NCBI RefSeq assembly: GCF_000682715.1 | Contig: NZ_AWFH01000004.1 | Span: 42,720 to 106,719 of the forward strand | Reading direction: 5' to 3' | Length of the DNA stretch: 64,000 nt | From: Hyphomonas atlantica corrig. | GTDB lineage: Bacteria > Pseudomonadota > Alphaproteobacteria > Caulobacterales > Hyphomonadaceae | In this document: in pieces, positions 17,828-26,320 of the stretch | Numbering within the stretch: the stretch's first letter is position 1 | How the letters are laid out: each line of letters opens with the position of its first letter | The notes under the pieces: model-generated | The model's database searches: none | Seen by the model: the letters and a program-made list of their open reading frames with translations, nothing else | What the model was told of the DNA's origin: nothing | Position numbers and translations under genes: made by a program

Positions 17828-19060
17828 ATGACGCAGAAACGCATCCTCCTGATCATTTCCGGCGGAATTGCCGCCTATAAAAGCCTGGAGCTTATCCGGG
17901 AGTTGCGCCGGCGCGACATTGCCTGTCGTTGCATCGTCACCAAGGGGGGCCAGGAATTCGTGACGCCCCTGTCTGTTTCAGCCCTGTCAGGCGACAAGGT
18001 GTACACCGAACTCTTCAACCTCAGCGACGAAGCCGAAATGGGCCATATCGAGCTGTCTCGTTCGGCTGACCTCGTCGTCGCCTGCCCGGCGACCGCAGAC
18101 CTGATGGCCAAAGCCGCTGGCGGCCTTGCCAATGATCTTGCATCCACAACTCTGCTGGCAACCGACAAGCCGGTTCTGATGGTGCCTGCCATGAATGTCC
18201 GGATGTGGCAGCATCCTGCCACCATGCGCAACATCGAGACATTGCGCGCCGATGGCGTAACGGTGATGGAGCCGGACGAAGGCGCGATGGCCTGTGGTGA
18301 ATTTGGACCTGGGAGGCTTCCAGAGATCCCGGCGATTGTAGCCGAGATTGAGCGCATGCTGGCGGGTGAAAACGCCGGCGCGCTTTCCGGCACTCACGCC
18401 CTTGTCACAGCCGGCCCGACACGGGAACCGCTGGACCCGGTCCGCTTCCTCTCAAATCATTCGTCCGGCAAACAGGGCTACGCCATAGCCGAAGCGCTCG
18501 CGCGTCTGGGCGCGCAGGTCACGCTCGTATCTGGGCCGGTTTCTCTGCCTGCCCCGCGCGGTGTGAATTTGGTGCCAGTTGAGACGGCGCGGCAAATGTT
18601 GAAAGCTTGCGAAGATGCTCTGCCCACTGATGTCTTCGTATCAGTGGCCGCCGTTGCGGACTGGCGCCCTGCCCGCGCAGCGACCAAGAAGCTGAAGATC
18701 AAAGGTGCGGGCAGCGAGCATCCGTCCATGGAACTGACGGAAAACCCGGACATCCTCAAAACGCTGGCCAACAAGCGAAAGAATCGCCCCTCCCTCGTCA
18801 TCGGCTTTGCGGCAGAAACCCATGATGTCGAGGAGCATGCCGTAGCGAAGCTGAAGCGCAAGAACTGTGACTGGATTGTCGCCAATGATGTGTCTGGCGA
18901 TGTGATGGGGGGAACAGAGAACGAGATTGCTCTGATCTCGCGAGACGGATCCGAACGCTGGCCACGCATGGGCAAGGACGAAGTTGCCCGCCGCCTTGCC
19001 CTGAAAATTGCCGAAACCGTGGGTGATGAAGGCGACGGTTTGAAACTCGCTGCTGAATAG
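17828..19060 (+). CDS. coaBC: Bifunctional phosphopantothenoylcysteine decarboxylase/phosphopantothenate-cysteine ligase
   Basis: A 410-residue fusion catalysing two steps of coenzyme A synthesis. The N-terminal CoaC flavoprotein (about 1-180) has SGGIAAYKSLELIR, the PAMNxxMW motif (VPAMNVRMW) and the active-site Cys in MACGEFGPGRLPE. The C-terminal CoaB ligase (about 185-410) has VTAGPTREPLDPVRFLSNHSSGKQG and the KKLKIK nucleotide/acid-binding motif. Both halves are full length. It ends three bases from the stop of convergent folC. Confidence 0.97.
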   Translation: MTQKRILLIISGGIAAYKSLELIRELRRRDIACRCIVTKGGQEFVTPLSVSALSGDKVYTELFNLSDEAEMGHIELSRSADLVVACPATADLMAKAAGGLANDLASTTLLATDKPVLMVPAMNVRMWQHPATMRNIETLRADGVTVMEPDEGAMACGEFGPGRLPEIPAIVAEIERMLAGENAGALSGTHALVTAGPTREPLDPVRFLSNHSSGKQGYAIAEALARLGAQVTLVSGPVSLPAPRGVNLVPVETARQMLKACEDALPTDVFVSVAAVADWRPARAATKKLKIKGAGSEHPSMELTENPDILKTLANKRKNRPSLVIGFAAETHDVEEHAVAKLKRKNCDWIVANDVSGDVMGGTENEIALISRDGSERWPRMGKDEVARRLALKIAETVGDEGDGLKLAAE

Positions 19061-19063
19061 GCG

Positions 19064-20317
19064 CTAGGTCGGCAGTTCTTCATTGCGGGCAAGTACGTCC
19101 CCCGCCAGATACAAAGACCCACAGATCAGGATACGGTCGACACCTGTTGCGGCCGCAGCTTTCATCGCGTCCTCCAGACTTCCGCATGCGGTTGCCTTCA
19201 AACCTGCATTGGTTGCCGCTTCAGCGAGCGCTTGCGGGTCTGCGCCCTGATGACCCGGAGCGTTCGGGAGCGTGAAAACGTCAGGTCTCACCTCGCGAAA
19301 CGGCATGAAATACCCTATTGAGTCCTTTGAGGCGAGCATGGCGGTAACAAGCGCCGTTTTCCCCGGAAGTCCTTGAAGCTGCTTCGCGATCGCCCGTGCA
19401 GCGTGGGGATTGTGCCCACCATCCAGCCACACTTCCAGACTCGGCACAATATCCGTAACCGGCCCTTTTTTCAGGCGCTGCATGCGCGCAGGCCAGATCA
19501 CATTTCGCGCGCCTTCAAAGATCGCATCCTGATCAATGACTGTCGAATTGCCGAACAATTGCACCGCCATTGCAGCGAGCGCAGCATTGGCGCGCTGATG
19601 CTCTCCCAACAAGCCGAGATCCTCCGGCATCGCATCAATGAAATGTGCCTTGAGTCGGTATAGCGGCGCTCCGACCTCATCTGCCCGTTTCGCAATAACG
19701 TCATCACAGACCTTGCGCTGGATCGCCGTCAAAGCCGGGCAGCCGGGCTTGATGATCCCGGCCTTCTCTCCAGCAATCTTGCGAAGGTCTGAGCCGAGAA
19801 AGGCCTTATGATCGAAATCAACTGGCGTAATAACACTCAACGCTGGCTGGTTGATAACGTTCGTCGCATCATAACTACCGCCCAGTCCAACTTCCAGAAT
19901 GAGCACATCGGCCGGCACTTCGGAGAATGCCAGCAATGCCGTGGCAGTCGTTGCCTCGAAATGCGTAATCTCGTGCCCTTCGATCGCTGTATAGGTGCGT
20001 TCCAGCCAGTCGATCAGCCGAGCGTCATCAACGATCTGCCCAGCAAGCCGGATGCGTTCATTGAAGCGGACAAGGTGGGGGCTTGTAAAAACATGCACCC
20101 GCAAACCTGCAGCTTCCATCATCGCGCGCATGAAGGCACAGGTGGACCCTTTGCCATTCGTTCCAGCGACATGGATAACCGGAGGAAGTTTGTCCTGCGG
20201 ACGGCCGAGCAGGTCGAGCGCAGTCAGTACACGCCCGAGCGATAATTCGATCGTCTCTGGATATAGCCCTTCGAACCGCCCCAGCGCTTCGGCCAGGGCC
20301 GGACTGTTACCAATCAA
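19064..20317 (-). CDS. folC: Bifunctional dihydrofolate synthase/folylpolyglutamate synthase
   Basis: A 417-residue Mur-ligase-like enzyme that adds glutamate to dihydropteroate and then to folates. The ATP loop HVAGTNGKGSTCAFM, then FTSPHLVRFNERI, and VGLGGSYDATNV are clear. It starts with TTG at 20317, whose last bases form the TGA of accD (TTGA overlap), so translation is probably coupled to accD. This accD-folC order at the end of the trp genes is typical of alphaproteobacteria. Confidence 0.95.
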   Translation of the reverse strand: MIGNSPALAEALGRFEGLYPETIELSLGRVLTALDLLGRPQDKLPPVIHVAGTNGKGSTCAFMRAMMEAAGLRVHVFTSPHLVRFNERIRLAGQIVDDARLIDWLERTYTAIEGHEITHFEATTATALLAFSEVPADVLILEVGLGGSYDATNVINQPALSVITPVDFDHKAFLGSDLRKIAGEKAGIIKPGCPALTAIQRKVCDDVIAKRADEVGAPLYRLKAHFIDAMPEDLGLLGEHQRANAALAAMAVQLFGNSTVIDQDAIFEGARNVIWPARMQRLKKGPVTDIVPSLEVWLDGGHNPHAARAIAKQLQGLPGKTALVTAMLASKDSIGYFMPFREVRPDVFTLPNAPGHQGADPQALAEAATNAGLKATACGSLEDAMKAAAATGVDRILICGSLYLAGDVLARNEELPT

Positions 20318-21294
20318 GCAGAGCTGCCCTTACTCTTCTGGGATTTCGGTGCGTGTGTCTTGGGAGGCGTCAGAGAGGCCGGCAAACGATCCTCTACCCG
20401 TCGGGCATTCGGCATCAACATGGACATCACATTAGACAGCGTGTCTTTCAGCTTCCGACGATCGCAAACAATGTCGACCTGCCCTTTTTCGCGCAGGAAC
20501 TCCGCACGCTGGAATCCTTTCGGAAGGCTCTCACGAATGGTTTGCTCAATCACGCGCGGACCAGAGAAGGCGATCATGGCACCCGGCTCTGCAATGTGGA
20601 CGTCTCCCAACATCGCGTAAGAGGCAGAAACGCCGCCTGAGGTCGGGTCGGTCAGCACGACGATGTAAGGAAGTTTCGCCTCCGCAAGCTCGTTGATGGC
20701 AAGCGTTGTGCGCGGCATCTGCATCAGGCTGAGTGTGCCTTCCTGCATACGCGCGCCGCCAGACGCGGTGCAAACGACAAAGGCCGCCTTGCGGGCGAGC
20801 GCCATATGCGCTGCCGCGACAAATCCTTCACCGGCTGCCATGCCGAGTGAGCCGCCCATGAATGCAAAATCCTGGACGAGCACGACGGTCGGCACGCCGC
20901 CAACTTTACCATAGGCCGCGACCATGCAGTCTTCCTGTATGATCGGCGCGCCGCCACCCTCGGATTCCTTTTTGTCCCTGGCGGCAATCTTTGCCTTCGC
21001 TGCCTTGAGGCGCGACGGATATGGTTTGTCGTCCCTGAATTTCAGAGGGTCATGCGGAACGGACGGCAGCTCCAGCGGCTCCCAGCGCTCATCATCGAAC
21101 AGCAGACGCAGGCGCGTGCGCGGACTGATACGAAGATGCGCGCCAGCCGGTGTCACATGCCAGTTTTCTTCCAAATCTGTCCGATAGACGAGTTCGCCGG
21201 AAATCGGACACTTCACCCACAGATCGTCGGGCGTGTCTTTCTTCGCCAGCATGGTCTTCAGGCCCGGCGGGGTGACCTTTGTAATCCAGTTCAT
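20314..21294 (-). CDS. accD: Acetyl-CoA carboxylase carboxyltransferase subunit beta
   Basis: A 326-residue subunit of acetyl-CoA carboxylase, making malonyl-CoA for fatty acid synthesis with AccA, AccB and AccC (not in the window). The carboxyltransferase core is intact: VQDFAFMGGSLGMAAGEG, TASGGARMQEG and LTDPTSGGVSASYAMLGD. The N-terminal zinc ribbon found in E. coli AccD is degenerate: only the first Cys remains (LWVKCPISGELVYRTDLEEN) and the other three ligands are replaced. A charged Lys-rich tail ends the protein. It lies 28 nt after trpA. Confidence 0.96.
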   Translation of the reverse strand: MNWITKVTPPGLKTMLAKKDTPDDLWVKCPISGELVYRTDLEENWHVTPAGAHLRISPRTRLRLLFDDERWEPLELPSVPHDPLKFRDDKPYPSRLKAAKAKIAARDKKESEGGGAPIIQEDCMVAAYGKVGGVPTVVLVQDFAFMGGSLGMAAGEGFVAAAHMALARKAAFVVCTASGGARMQEGTLSLMQMPRTTLAINELAEAKLPYIVVLTDPTSGGVSASYAMLGDVHIAEPGAMIAFSGPRVIEQTIRESLPKGFQRAEFLREKGQVDIVCDRRKLKDTLSNVMSMLMPNARRVEDRLPASLTPPKTHAPKSQKSKGSSA

Positions 21295-21322
21295 GCCAGA
21301 ACCTCCTCGGCGGCATTCAACA

Positions 21323-22150
21323 TCACTGCTTGGCGACCGTCCTGATCGCTTCGCTCAACTCTTTCGCCAATGCGCCCATTCCCCGCGGTGCATCAGCAAA
21401 TTCCCCCGATTCGTGGGCCTTTTCCGCATGGTCCACGAAAGCAGAGCCTACGACAACCCCATCGGCGATTTTAGCCATTTCTGCAGCTTGATCGCCAGTT
21501 TTGACGCCAAATCCCACACAAACAGGCAATCCGGAAACGCGTTTTGCCATCTCAATGTTCCCGGCAATGGCCTGCGGATCGGCGCTTCCGGCCCCGGTAA
21601 CGCCCGTCACTGCGACGAAATACAGGAAGCCGCTGGCGCCCTCGGCGACCTTTTGCATGCGGGCCTCATGGGTTGTTGGCGTCGCCAGGCGAATGACGGA
21701 AAGGTCATACGGCGCGTATGCATCGCGCAGTTCTCCGTCTTCTTCGGGCGGCAAATCAACCAGGATCGTGCCATCGACGCCCGCCTCATGGGCCGCCTCG
21801 GCGAACTTCGCAAAGCCCATGCGAAAGACCGGATTGGCGTATCCCATGATGATCACGGGCGTCGTCTTGTCATCCTCGCGAAACCGCGCAGCAAGCGCCA
21901 ACGTGTCAGCGAGGGTCGTTTTGTGGGCGAGCGCGCGCAGCCCGGCCTTCTGGATCGACGCGCCATCTGCCATCGGATCCGTGAACGGTGCGCCGAGTTC
22001 AATAATGTCTGCCCCATTGTCGCGAAGCGCGCACATGGCTGCGAAGCTTGTTTCAAGGTCAGGGTCGCCAGCCATCAGGTAGGAGACCAAAACGGCGCGG
22101 GACTCGCCGCTTGCCTTGGCGAAAGTATCTGTAATGCGGGAAGTTGGCAT
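21323..22150 (-). CDS. trpA: Tryptophan synthase alpha chain
   Basis: A 275-residue TIM-barrel subunit that cleaves indole-3-glycerol phosphate to indole, which is channelled to TrpB. Catalytic Glu and Asp are seen in IIELGAPFTDPMADG; the FVAVTGVTGA phosphate loop and VGFGVKTGDQA are present. The ATG at 22150 shares one base with the TGA of cutA (TGATG), so the two are translationally coupled. An earlier in-frame start at 22177 would overlap cutA and lacks support. Confidence 0.96.
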   Translation of the reverse strand: MPTSRITDTFAKASGESRAVLVSYLMAGDPDLETSFAAMCALRDNGADIIELGAPFTDPMADGASIQKAGLRALAHKTTLADTLALAARFREDDKTTPVIIMGYANPVFRMGFAKFAEAAHEAGVDGTILVDLPPEEDGELRDAYAPYDLSVIRLATPTTHEARMQKVAEGASGFLYFVAVTGVTGAGSADPQAIAGNIEMAKRVSGLPVCVGFGVKTGDQAAEMAKIADGVVVGSAFVDHAEKAHESGEFADAPRGMGALAKELSEAIRTVAKQ

Positions 22151-22470
22151 CAGGTGTCCGTATTCTCGTGAACCCAAGCCTCATAAGGCGCATTCGCCTG
22201 AATGCAAGGCAGCGCGACCATGGCCGGTACATCATAAGGGTGGTGCGTCAGGACCAGCGCTTCGATCCGGTCCCAGTTCGCTTGAGGCGCTTTCAGCCAG
22301 AGCACGAACTCGAACGCCTGCTCGACGACATTCTTCCACCGATAGGTGGACGAGACCGGTCCTTCCAGGTTTGCACACGCCGCAAGGCGATGTTCGATGG
22401 CGCCATCAGCGATGGTTTCGGCAACGTGGCGAGACGGACAGGTAATTCGGATAAGTATGATATCGGTCAA
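22150..22470 (-). CDS. cutA: Divalent-cation tolerance protein CutA
   Basis: A 106-residue CutA1-family trimeric protein with a ferredoxin-like fold; its link to copper tolerance is historical and its real role is unclear. Conserved features are ITCPSRHVAETIA, RLAACANLEGPVSSTYRWKN and the THHPYDVPAMVALP block. It uses a TTG start at 22470 whose bases overlap the TGA of a possible small ORF upstream (TTGA). It sits between trpB and trpA, splitting the usual trpBA pair. Confidence 0.9.
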   Translation of the reverse strand: MTDIILIRITCPSRHVAETIADGAIEHRLAACANLEGPVSSTYRWKNVVEQAFEFVLWLKAPQANWDRIEALVLTHHPYDVPAMVALPCIQANAPYEAWVHENTDT

Positions 22471-22577
22471 TCTGATCTCTTCGAAGCAGGTTGGTCAGAA
22501 GTGAAGGGGAGCATTTTCTTGTCTCCGCGTCCATCCGAATCCTTTGCACCAAGCGTGATGCGGCGGACCATGCTCAT
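22467..22577 (-). CDS. Possible 36-residue protein between trpB and cutA
   Basis: A short frame in the 118-nt gap after trpB. Two ATGs (22577 and 22571) lie within 20 nt of the trpB stop, with only weak GGA-type sites. The product is polar and basic with no recognised motif (RRITLGAKDSDGRGDKK). The main support is that its TGA overlaps the TTG start of cutA in the same TTGA layout used by accD and folC, so ribosomes finishing it could start cutA. It could equally be an untranslated spacer. Confidence 0.3.
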   Translation of the reverse strand: MSMVRRITLGAKDSDGRGDKKMLPFTSDQPASKRSD

Positions 22578-22588
22578 TCCGTTCCGCT

Positions 22589-23800
22589 CTACATGTCGAC
22601 GCCGAGCGCCTTCGCCACGGAGAACACATCCTTGTCGCCCCGGCCGCACATGTTCAGGATCAGCAAGCCGTCTGGGCCCAGTTCTTTCACAACTTCCCCC
22701 ACACGGGCCAAAGCATGCGAAGGCTCAAGCGCCGGGATGATGCCCTCAAGGCGTGTGCAAAGTTGGAACGCATCGAGCGCTTCCTGGTCAGTACAGGAGA
22801 GGTATTCCGCCCGGCCTGTATCGCGCAGGAATGCGTGCTCGGGCCCGATGCCGGGATAGTCGAGGCCCGCTGAGATAGAATGCGCGTCGACGATCTGCCC
22901 ATCGTCGGTTTGCAGAAGATAGGTCTTGTTGCCATGCAGGATGCCTGGCAGGCCGCCATTCAGCGCCGCCGCATGCTCACCCGTCTCAATTCCATGCCCG
23001 GCGGCCTCAACACCGATCAGGCGCACGGACTCGTCTTCAAGGAAGGGATGGAACAGGCCAATCGCGTTCGAGCCACCGCCAATACACGCCATCACGGCAT
23101 CCGGTAGACGCCCTTCCCGCTCCTGGATTTGTGCGCGCGCTTCCTTGCCGATCACGCTTTGGAAGTCGCGCACCAATTCGGGATACGGGTGCGGACCAGC
23201 GGCCGTGCCGATACAATAGAATGTGTCATCTACGTTGGTGACCCAGTCGCGCAGCGCCTCATTCATGGCGTCTTTCAACGTGCCTGTACCGGACGAAACC
23301 GGCACAATCTTGGCGCCAAGCAATTTCATGCGGAACACGTTCGGCTTTTGCCGCTCGACATCAGTCTCGCCCATGAACACGACACATTCCAGACCGAAAC
23401 GAGCGCAAATGGTGGCCGTGGCAACGCCATGCTGACCGGCACCCGTTTCGGCAATGATGCGCGTCTTGCCCATGCGTTTGGCCAGCAGGACCTGACCGAG
23501 GCAATTGTTGATCTTGTGCGCGCCGGTATGATTCAGCTCATCGCGCTTGAAATAGATTTTTGCGCCGCCGAAATGCTCTGTCAGGCGCTCAGCAAAATAA
23601 AGCGGTGATGGACGTCCCACATAATGGGTCCACAGGTCGTCCATCTCGGCCTTGAAAGCCGGATCTTCCTTGGCCTTGCGGTACTCTGCCTCCAGATCCA
23701 GGATCAGAGGCATCAGCGTTTCGGCCACATACCGTCCGCCAAACTCTCCGAAACGGCCATTCGCATCCGGCCATTGGTCCCACGTGTTCCGCAAATCCAT
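22589..23800 (-). CDS. trpB: Tryptophan synthase beta chain
   Basis: A 403-residue PLP enzyme that condenses indole with serine to form tryptophan. The PLP lysine is K96 in HTGAHKINN; the [16 protein letters not shown] loop and the phosphate-binding GGGSNAIG are present. Length is standard. Upstream, AAGGAAAG lies 8 nt before the ATG but is also one arm of a 9-bp inverted repeat, so its initiation may be controlled by RNA folding. Confidence 0.97.
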   Translation of the reverse strand: MDLRNTWDQWPDANGRFGEFGGRYVAETLMPLILDLEAEYRKAKEDPAFKAEMDDLWTHYVGRPSPLYFAERLTEHFGGAKIYFKRDELNHTGAHKINNCLGQVLLAKRMGKTRIIAETGAGQHGVATATICARFGLECVVFMGETDVERQKPNVFRMKLLGAKIVPVSSGTGTLKDAMNEALRDWVTNVDDTFYCIGTAAGPHPYPELVRDFQSVIGKEARAQIQEREGRLPDAVMACIGGGSNAIGLFHPFLEDESVRLIGVEAAGHGIETGEHAAALNGGLPGILHGNKTYLLQTDDGQIVDAHSISAGLDYPGIGPEHAFLRDTGRAEYLSCTDQEALDAFQLCTRLEGIIPALEPSHALARVGEVVKELGPDGLLILNMCGRGDKDVFSVAKALGVDM

Positions 23801-23808
23801 TCTACCTG

Positions 23809-23877
23809 CTTTCCTTGCACTTCACGCCCGTATCTAGACCGAAGGGCGAGCCAAGGAAAGCGCGGTGATGTGACCGC
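23809..23877 (-). promoter_or_regulatory. Inverted repeats in the trpB leader, possible attenuator or ribosome-site sequestration
   Basis: Read on the minus strand, a first hairpin GCGGT-6 nt-ACCGC (23862-23877) is followed by the pyrimidine-rich CTTTCCTTG (23852-23860). That tract is perfectly complementary to CAAGGAAAG (23809-23817), which includes the likely trpB ribosome site. An inner CGCCC/GGGCG pair (23844-23848 with 23825-23829) extends the second structure. The first hairpin plus pyrimidine tract looks like a weak terminator, and the tract's pairing with the ribosome site gives an alternative fold. Confidence 0.4.
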
Positions 23878-23889
23878 CTCCGTAAAGGG

Positions 23890-24273
23890 CTAGCCCATCA
23901 ATGGATAGAAGAATTCTTCGCGAGAAATCTTGCCACCGGAAACCGTGTACAAGCCGACCTCCTTCATCTGGATCCGCTCACCTGTTTCCTTGTTGGTCAC
24001 ATCCATATCGAACACGAGCGAGAACTGATCGTCTCCAAAGAGAAAAGGACCCTCTGCGCTCACCTTGTGAACCTCGTGCGCGCCATACCACCAGTCATGC
24101 TTGCCGCAGATGCCATCAAGACCGGCTGTTTCCCGGCCGCCATCCCCCATAGCCAACGCTTCGACGGACACGCAGTCGGAGGCGTATAATGTATCCAGCG
24201 CTTCCGCCTCTCGCCCGGAATTGCAGCAATCCGCCAGGCTGTTTGCTACGCGGGTCAATTCTTCTGAAAACAT
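23890..24273 (-). CDS. NTF2-like (SnoaL-type) protein
   Basis: A 127-residue protein with the NTF2-like cone fold pattern: an N-terminal helix, then TLYASDCVSVEALAMGDGGRETAGLDGICGKHDWWYG and beta strands FSLVFDMDVTNKETGERIQMKEVGLYTVSGGKISREEFFY. GGGAGGAAA lies before the ATG at 24273. Such proteins are small enzymes or ligand binders; no activity can be assigned. It lies between trpF and trpB on the same strand, with a likely weak terminator after it. Confidence 0.75.
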   Translation of the reverse strand: MFSEELTRVANSLADCCNSGREAEALDTLYASDCVSVEALAMGDGGRETAGLDGICGKHDWWYGAHEVHKVSAEGPFLFGDDQFSLVFDMDVTNKETGERIQMKEVGLYTVSGGKISREEFFYPLMG

Positions 24274-24339
24274 GATGTTTCCTCCCTCATTCATGTGCCC
24301 TCACCGTAACACAGAACAAAAACGGAACAATCGTAATTT

Positions 24340-24969
24340 CTAAGAATGTTTTGCGGCGCTAAGAAATTCTGAAACGAGGTCGCGGTCCTTCACACCTTTT
24401 CGCCGCTCAACGCCGGAAGATACGTCTACAGCCGGTGCCCCGGTCAATCGAATTGCATCAGCCACATTGCCCGGATTGAGCCCGCCCGCCAACAGCCACG
24501 GGCGCGGCGCCGTCCACGCACTCAACAAGTTCCAGTCGAATGCGAGACCATGCCCGCCGGTACGGTCAGCCCCCTTGGGAGGCTTGGCATCGATGAGCAA
24601 CCGATCCGCGGCAGCATAGTCACCCACGCGAACGAGATCATCGGCTTCGGCAACACCGATCGCCTTCCAGATTTCCTTGCCGGTTCGCGCCTTGATGTCC
24701 GCCACACGGTCTGGTGTCTCTTGCCCGTGCAATTGGAGGATTGGAAACCCGAGACCGACAATGCGATCAATTTGCTCGTCGACTGGATCAACCAGCAAAG
24801 CCACGGGCCGCGCGGGACCAACCTGCATCAACAGGCTCGCGGCCGCCGGTTCCGTGACAAACCGCGGACTGGCTTCAGCGAAAACAAATCCAATCCAGTC
24901 CGCACCCGACTGCGCGGCATGGCGCACCAGGTCCGGATCAGTCAGGCCGCAGATTTTTACTTGGGTCAT
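24340..24969 (-). CDS. trpF: Phosphoribosylanthranilate isomerase
   Basis: A 209-residue TIM-barrel enzyme for the third step of tryptophan synthesis. The general-base Cys is in VKICGLTDPD at the N-terminus, and the acidic partner lies in DAKPPKGADRTGGHG. LAGGLNPGNVADAI and VDVSSGVERRKGVKD form the phosphate site. It is the first gene of the trp run on this strand; trpE, trpD and trpC are outside the window. Confidence 0.96.
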   Translation of the reverse strand: MTQVKICGLTDPDLVRHAAQSGADWIGFVFAEASPRFVTEPAAASLLMQVGPARPVALLVDPVDEQIDRIVGLGFPILQLHGQETPDRVADIKARTGKEIWKAIGVAEADDLVRVGDYAAADRLLIDAKPPKGADRTGGHGLAFDWNLLSAWTAPRPWLLAGGLNPGNVADAIRLTGAPAVDVSSGVERRKGVKDRDLVSEFLSAAKHS

Positions 24970-25007
24970 GCCGCAGGCGTTACGCCAGCAGGCAACACTT
25001 CGTCAAT

Positions 25008-25526
25008 TCACGGGCTGACGGGACGTGGATTGTCCTTGAGGACGGCCGCGAAGAAAATCTTGCCAGAATCCTTTGGCCCGATCTCGCGGTTGAAGGTCCA
25101 GCGCATGTGCGTAATCTCTTCCGGCATGGACACGCGAACCGGCTGAATTTCCTCAAGGCCCGATTCCGCGATCAGCTTTTCACGCGGAATATACGTGGCG
25201 CCACCATCGACTGAAAAATCGACCGAGGCCTGATCATATTCTGCAACGGCAGAATCCCCGAGCAGACTGACATCCTCTGGCACCGGCAGGGTAAGAACAA
25301 CGTCTTTCGCCGGAGCATCCGCGGGATTTGAGTACGTCACTGAATAGAACAATTGCTCACCCGGCTTCACTTCTTCAGCCGGCAGCAATTCCATCTCCAG
25401 ACCGCCCTCCTCGTCCTCTATGACGATCACACGTTCGACCTGTTGTTCGACGATGAGTTCCTGGGCGAACGCCGGAAGTCCGATGAGGAGAGTTCCGGCA
25501 AGAGTGGCAGCTGCGCGCATCAGCAT
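25008..25526 (-). CDS. Secreted protein with DUF11-like beta-sandwich
   Basis: A 172-residue protein with a signal peptide (MLMRAAATLAGTLLIGLPAFAQ). After a Val/Glu-rich linker (EQQVERVIVIEDEEGG), residues about 50-150 read VKPGEQLFYSVTYSNPADAPAKDVVLTLPVPEDVSLL, the pattern of DUF11/CARDB-like repeats in surface proteins. AAGGAA precedes the ATG. Function unknown. It lies 38 nt upstream of trpF on the same strand. The 270-nt gap to the divergent SH3 gene (25527-25796) holds no further gene that I can support. Confidence 0.75.
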   Translation of the reverse strand: MLMRAAATLAGTLLIGLPAFAQELIVEQQVERVIVIEDEEGGLEMELLPAEEVKPGEQLFYSVTYSNPADAPAKDVVLTLPVPEDVSLLGDSAVAEYDQASVDFSVDGGATYIPREKLIAESGLEEIQPVRVSMPEEITHMRWTFNREIGPKDSGKIFFAAVLKDNPRPVSP

Positions 25527-25796
25527 GACAGGGTTCCTTGGCAGAGACGGTTGATGAAACTTTTTTCACGATCCGCCCAATTGGTTAACAATCGCTCAAA
25601 TTCCATAAAGGATTTGCAGCGATTTCATGTCCAAGTTTCCGATCTGTGAAGATTGCCCTCCGAATACCTTCGCTTTGTCACTGCGCCGCCACACATGTTG
25701 CAAGCCGACACCAGTTTCCCTCCCCACGACAAAAGACGGGCACACTCTCCGGTCAGGATGGCAATCACTCCCAATCCAGCAGATCAGGAGGCACCC

Positions 25797-26249
25797 ATGC
25801 CAGTGCACCATATCAAATCAATCCTCGCCGCAAGTCTTGTAGCCAGCACGGCCCTCTTCGGGCCGACTGCCACCGCCCAATCGCCCCAGCCCGCTCCGCG
25901 CTATGTGAAAGCAGAAGCGGCAAATGTGCGCGGCGGCCCCGGAGTCAGCAACTCCATCGTCACTGTACTGAACCTTGGCACGGAAGTGTCCATCTATGTC
26001 ACCAAAGGTGACTGGGCGCGGATCTCCGGCCCAGGCCAGCCCGAGAAATGGATTTACGCGCCACTGCTGCAGGACCACAAACCGCAACCGGCAAAAACCG
26101 CAAACGCGCGGACAGCGCCAAAGCCATCGCAGAAAGCTGCCGCCCAACCTGACAGCCACCAGAAACACGAGCCTGAAGCATCCCCTTCAAGGAAGCCAGA
26201 ACATCCGTCGGCTCAAAAGGAAAAGCAGGACGCACGGCCTGCGCGGTAA
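25797..26249 (+). CDS. Secreted SH3b-domain protein
   Basis: A 150-residue protein. AGGAGG lies 6 nt before the ATG at 25797, so earlier in-frame starts are rejected. A signal peptide (about 1-28, ending TATAQ) is followed by one bacterial SH3 domain, about 33-90 (YVKAEAANVRGGPGVSNSIVTVLNLGTEVSIY...GDWARI...WIYAPLL). The C-terminal 60 residues are low-complexity Ala/Pro/Lys/Gln, likely disordered and able to bind the cell wall. Single SH3b proteins of this type bind peptidoglycan or act as adaptors. Confidence 0.85.
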   Translation: MPVHHIKSILAASLVASTALFGPTATAQSPQPAPRYVKAEAANVRGGPGVSNSIVTVLNLGTEVSIYVTKGDWARISGPGQPEKWIYAPLLQDHKPQPAKTANARTAPKPSQKAAAQPDSHQKHEPEASPSRKPEHPSAQKEKQDARPAR

Positions 26250-26272
26250 GCCACCTCAGTTTCACCTCTTCT

Positions 26273-26300
26273 CCGACGGCTCGCATCAAAAGGCCGTCGG
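26273..26300. terminator. Possible shared terminator between convergent SH3 and DUF3604 genes
   Basis: CCGACGGC (26273-26280) and GCCGTCGG (26293-26300) form a perfect 8-bp stem with a 12-nt loop in the 71-nt space between two convergent genes. A clean T tract is absent on both sides, so this is a weaker call than the terminators at 343 and 49630. Confidence 0.4.
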
Positions 26301-26320
26301 ACGCAGTGGTTTGCACAATA

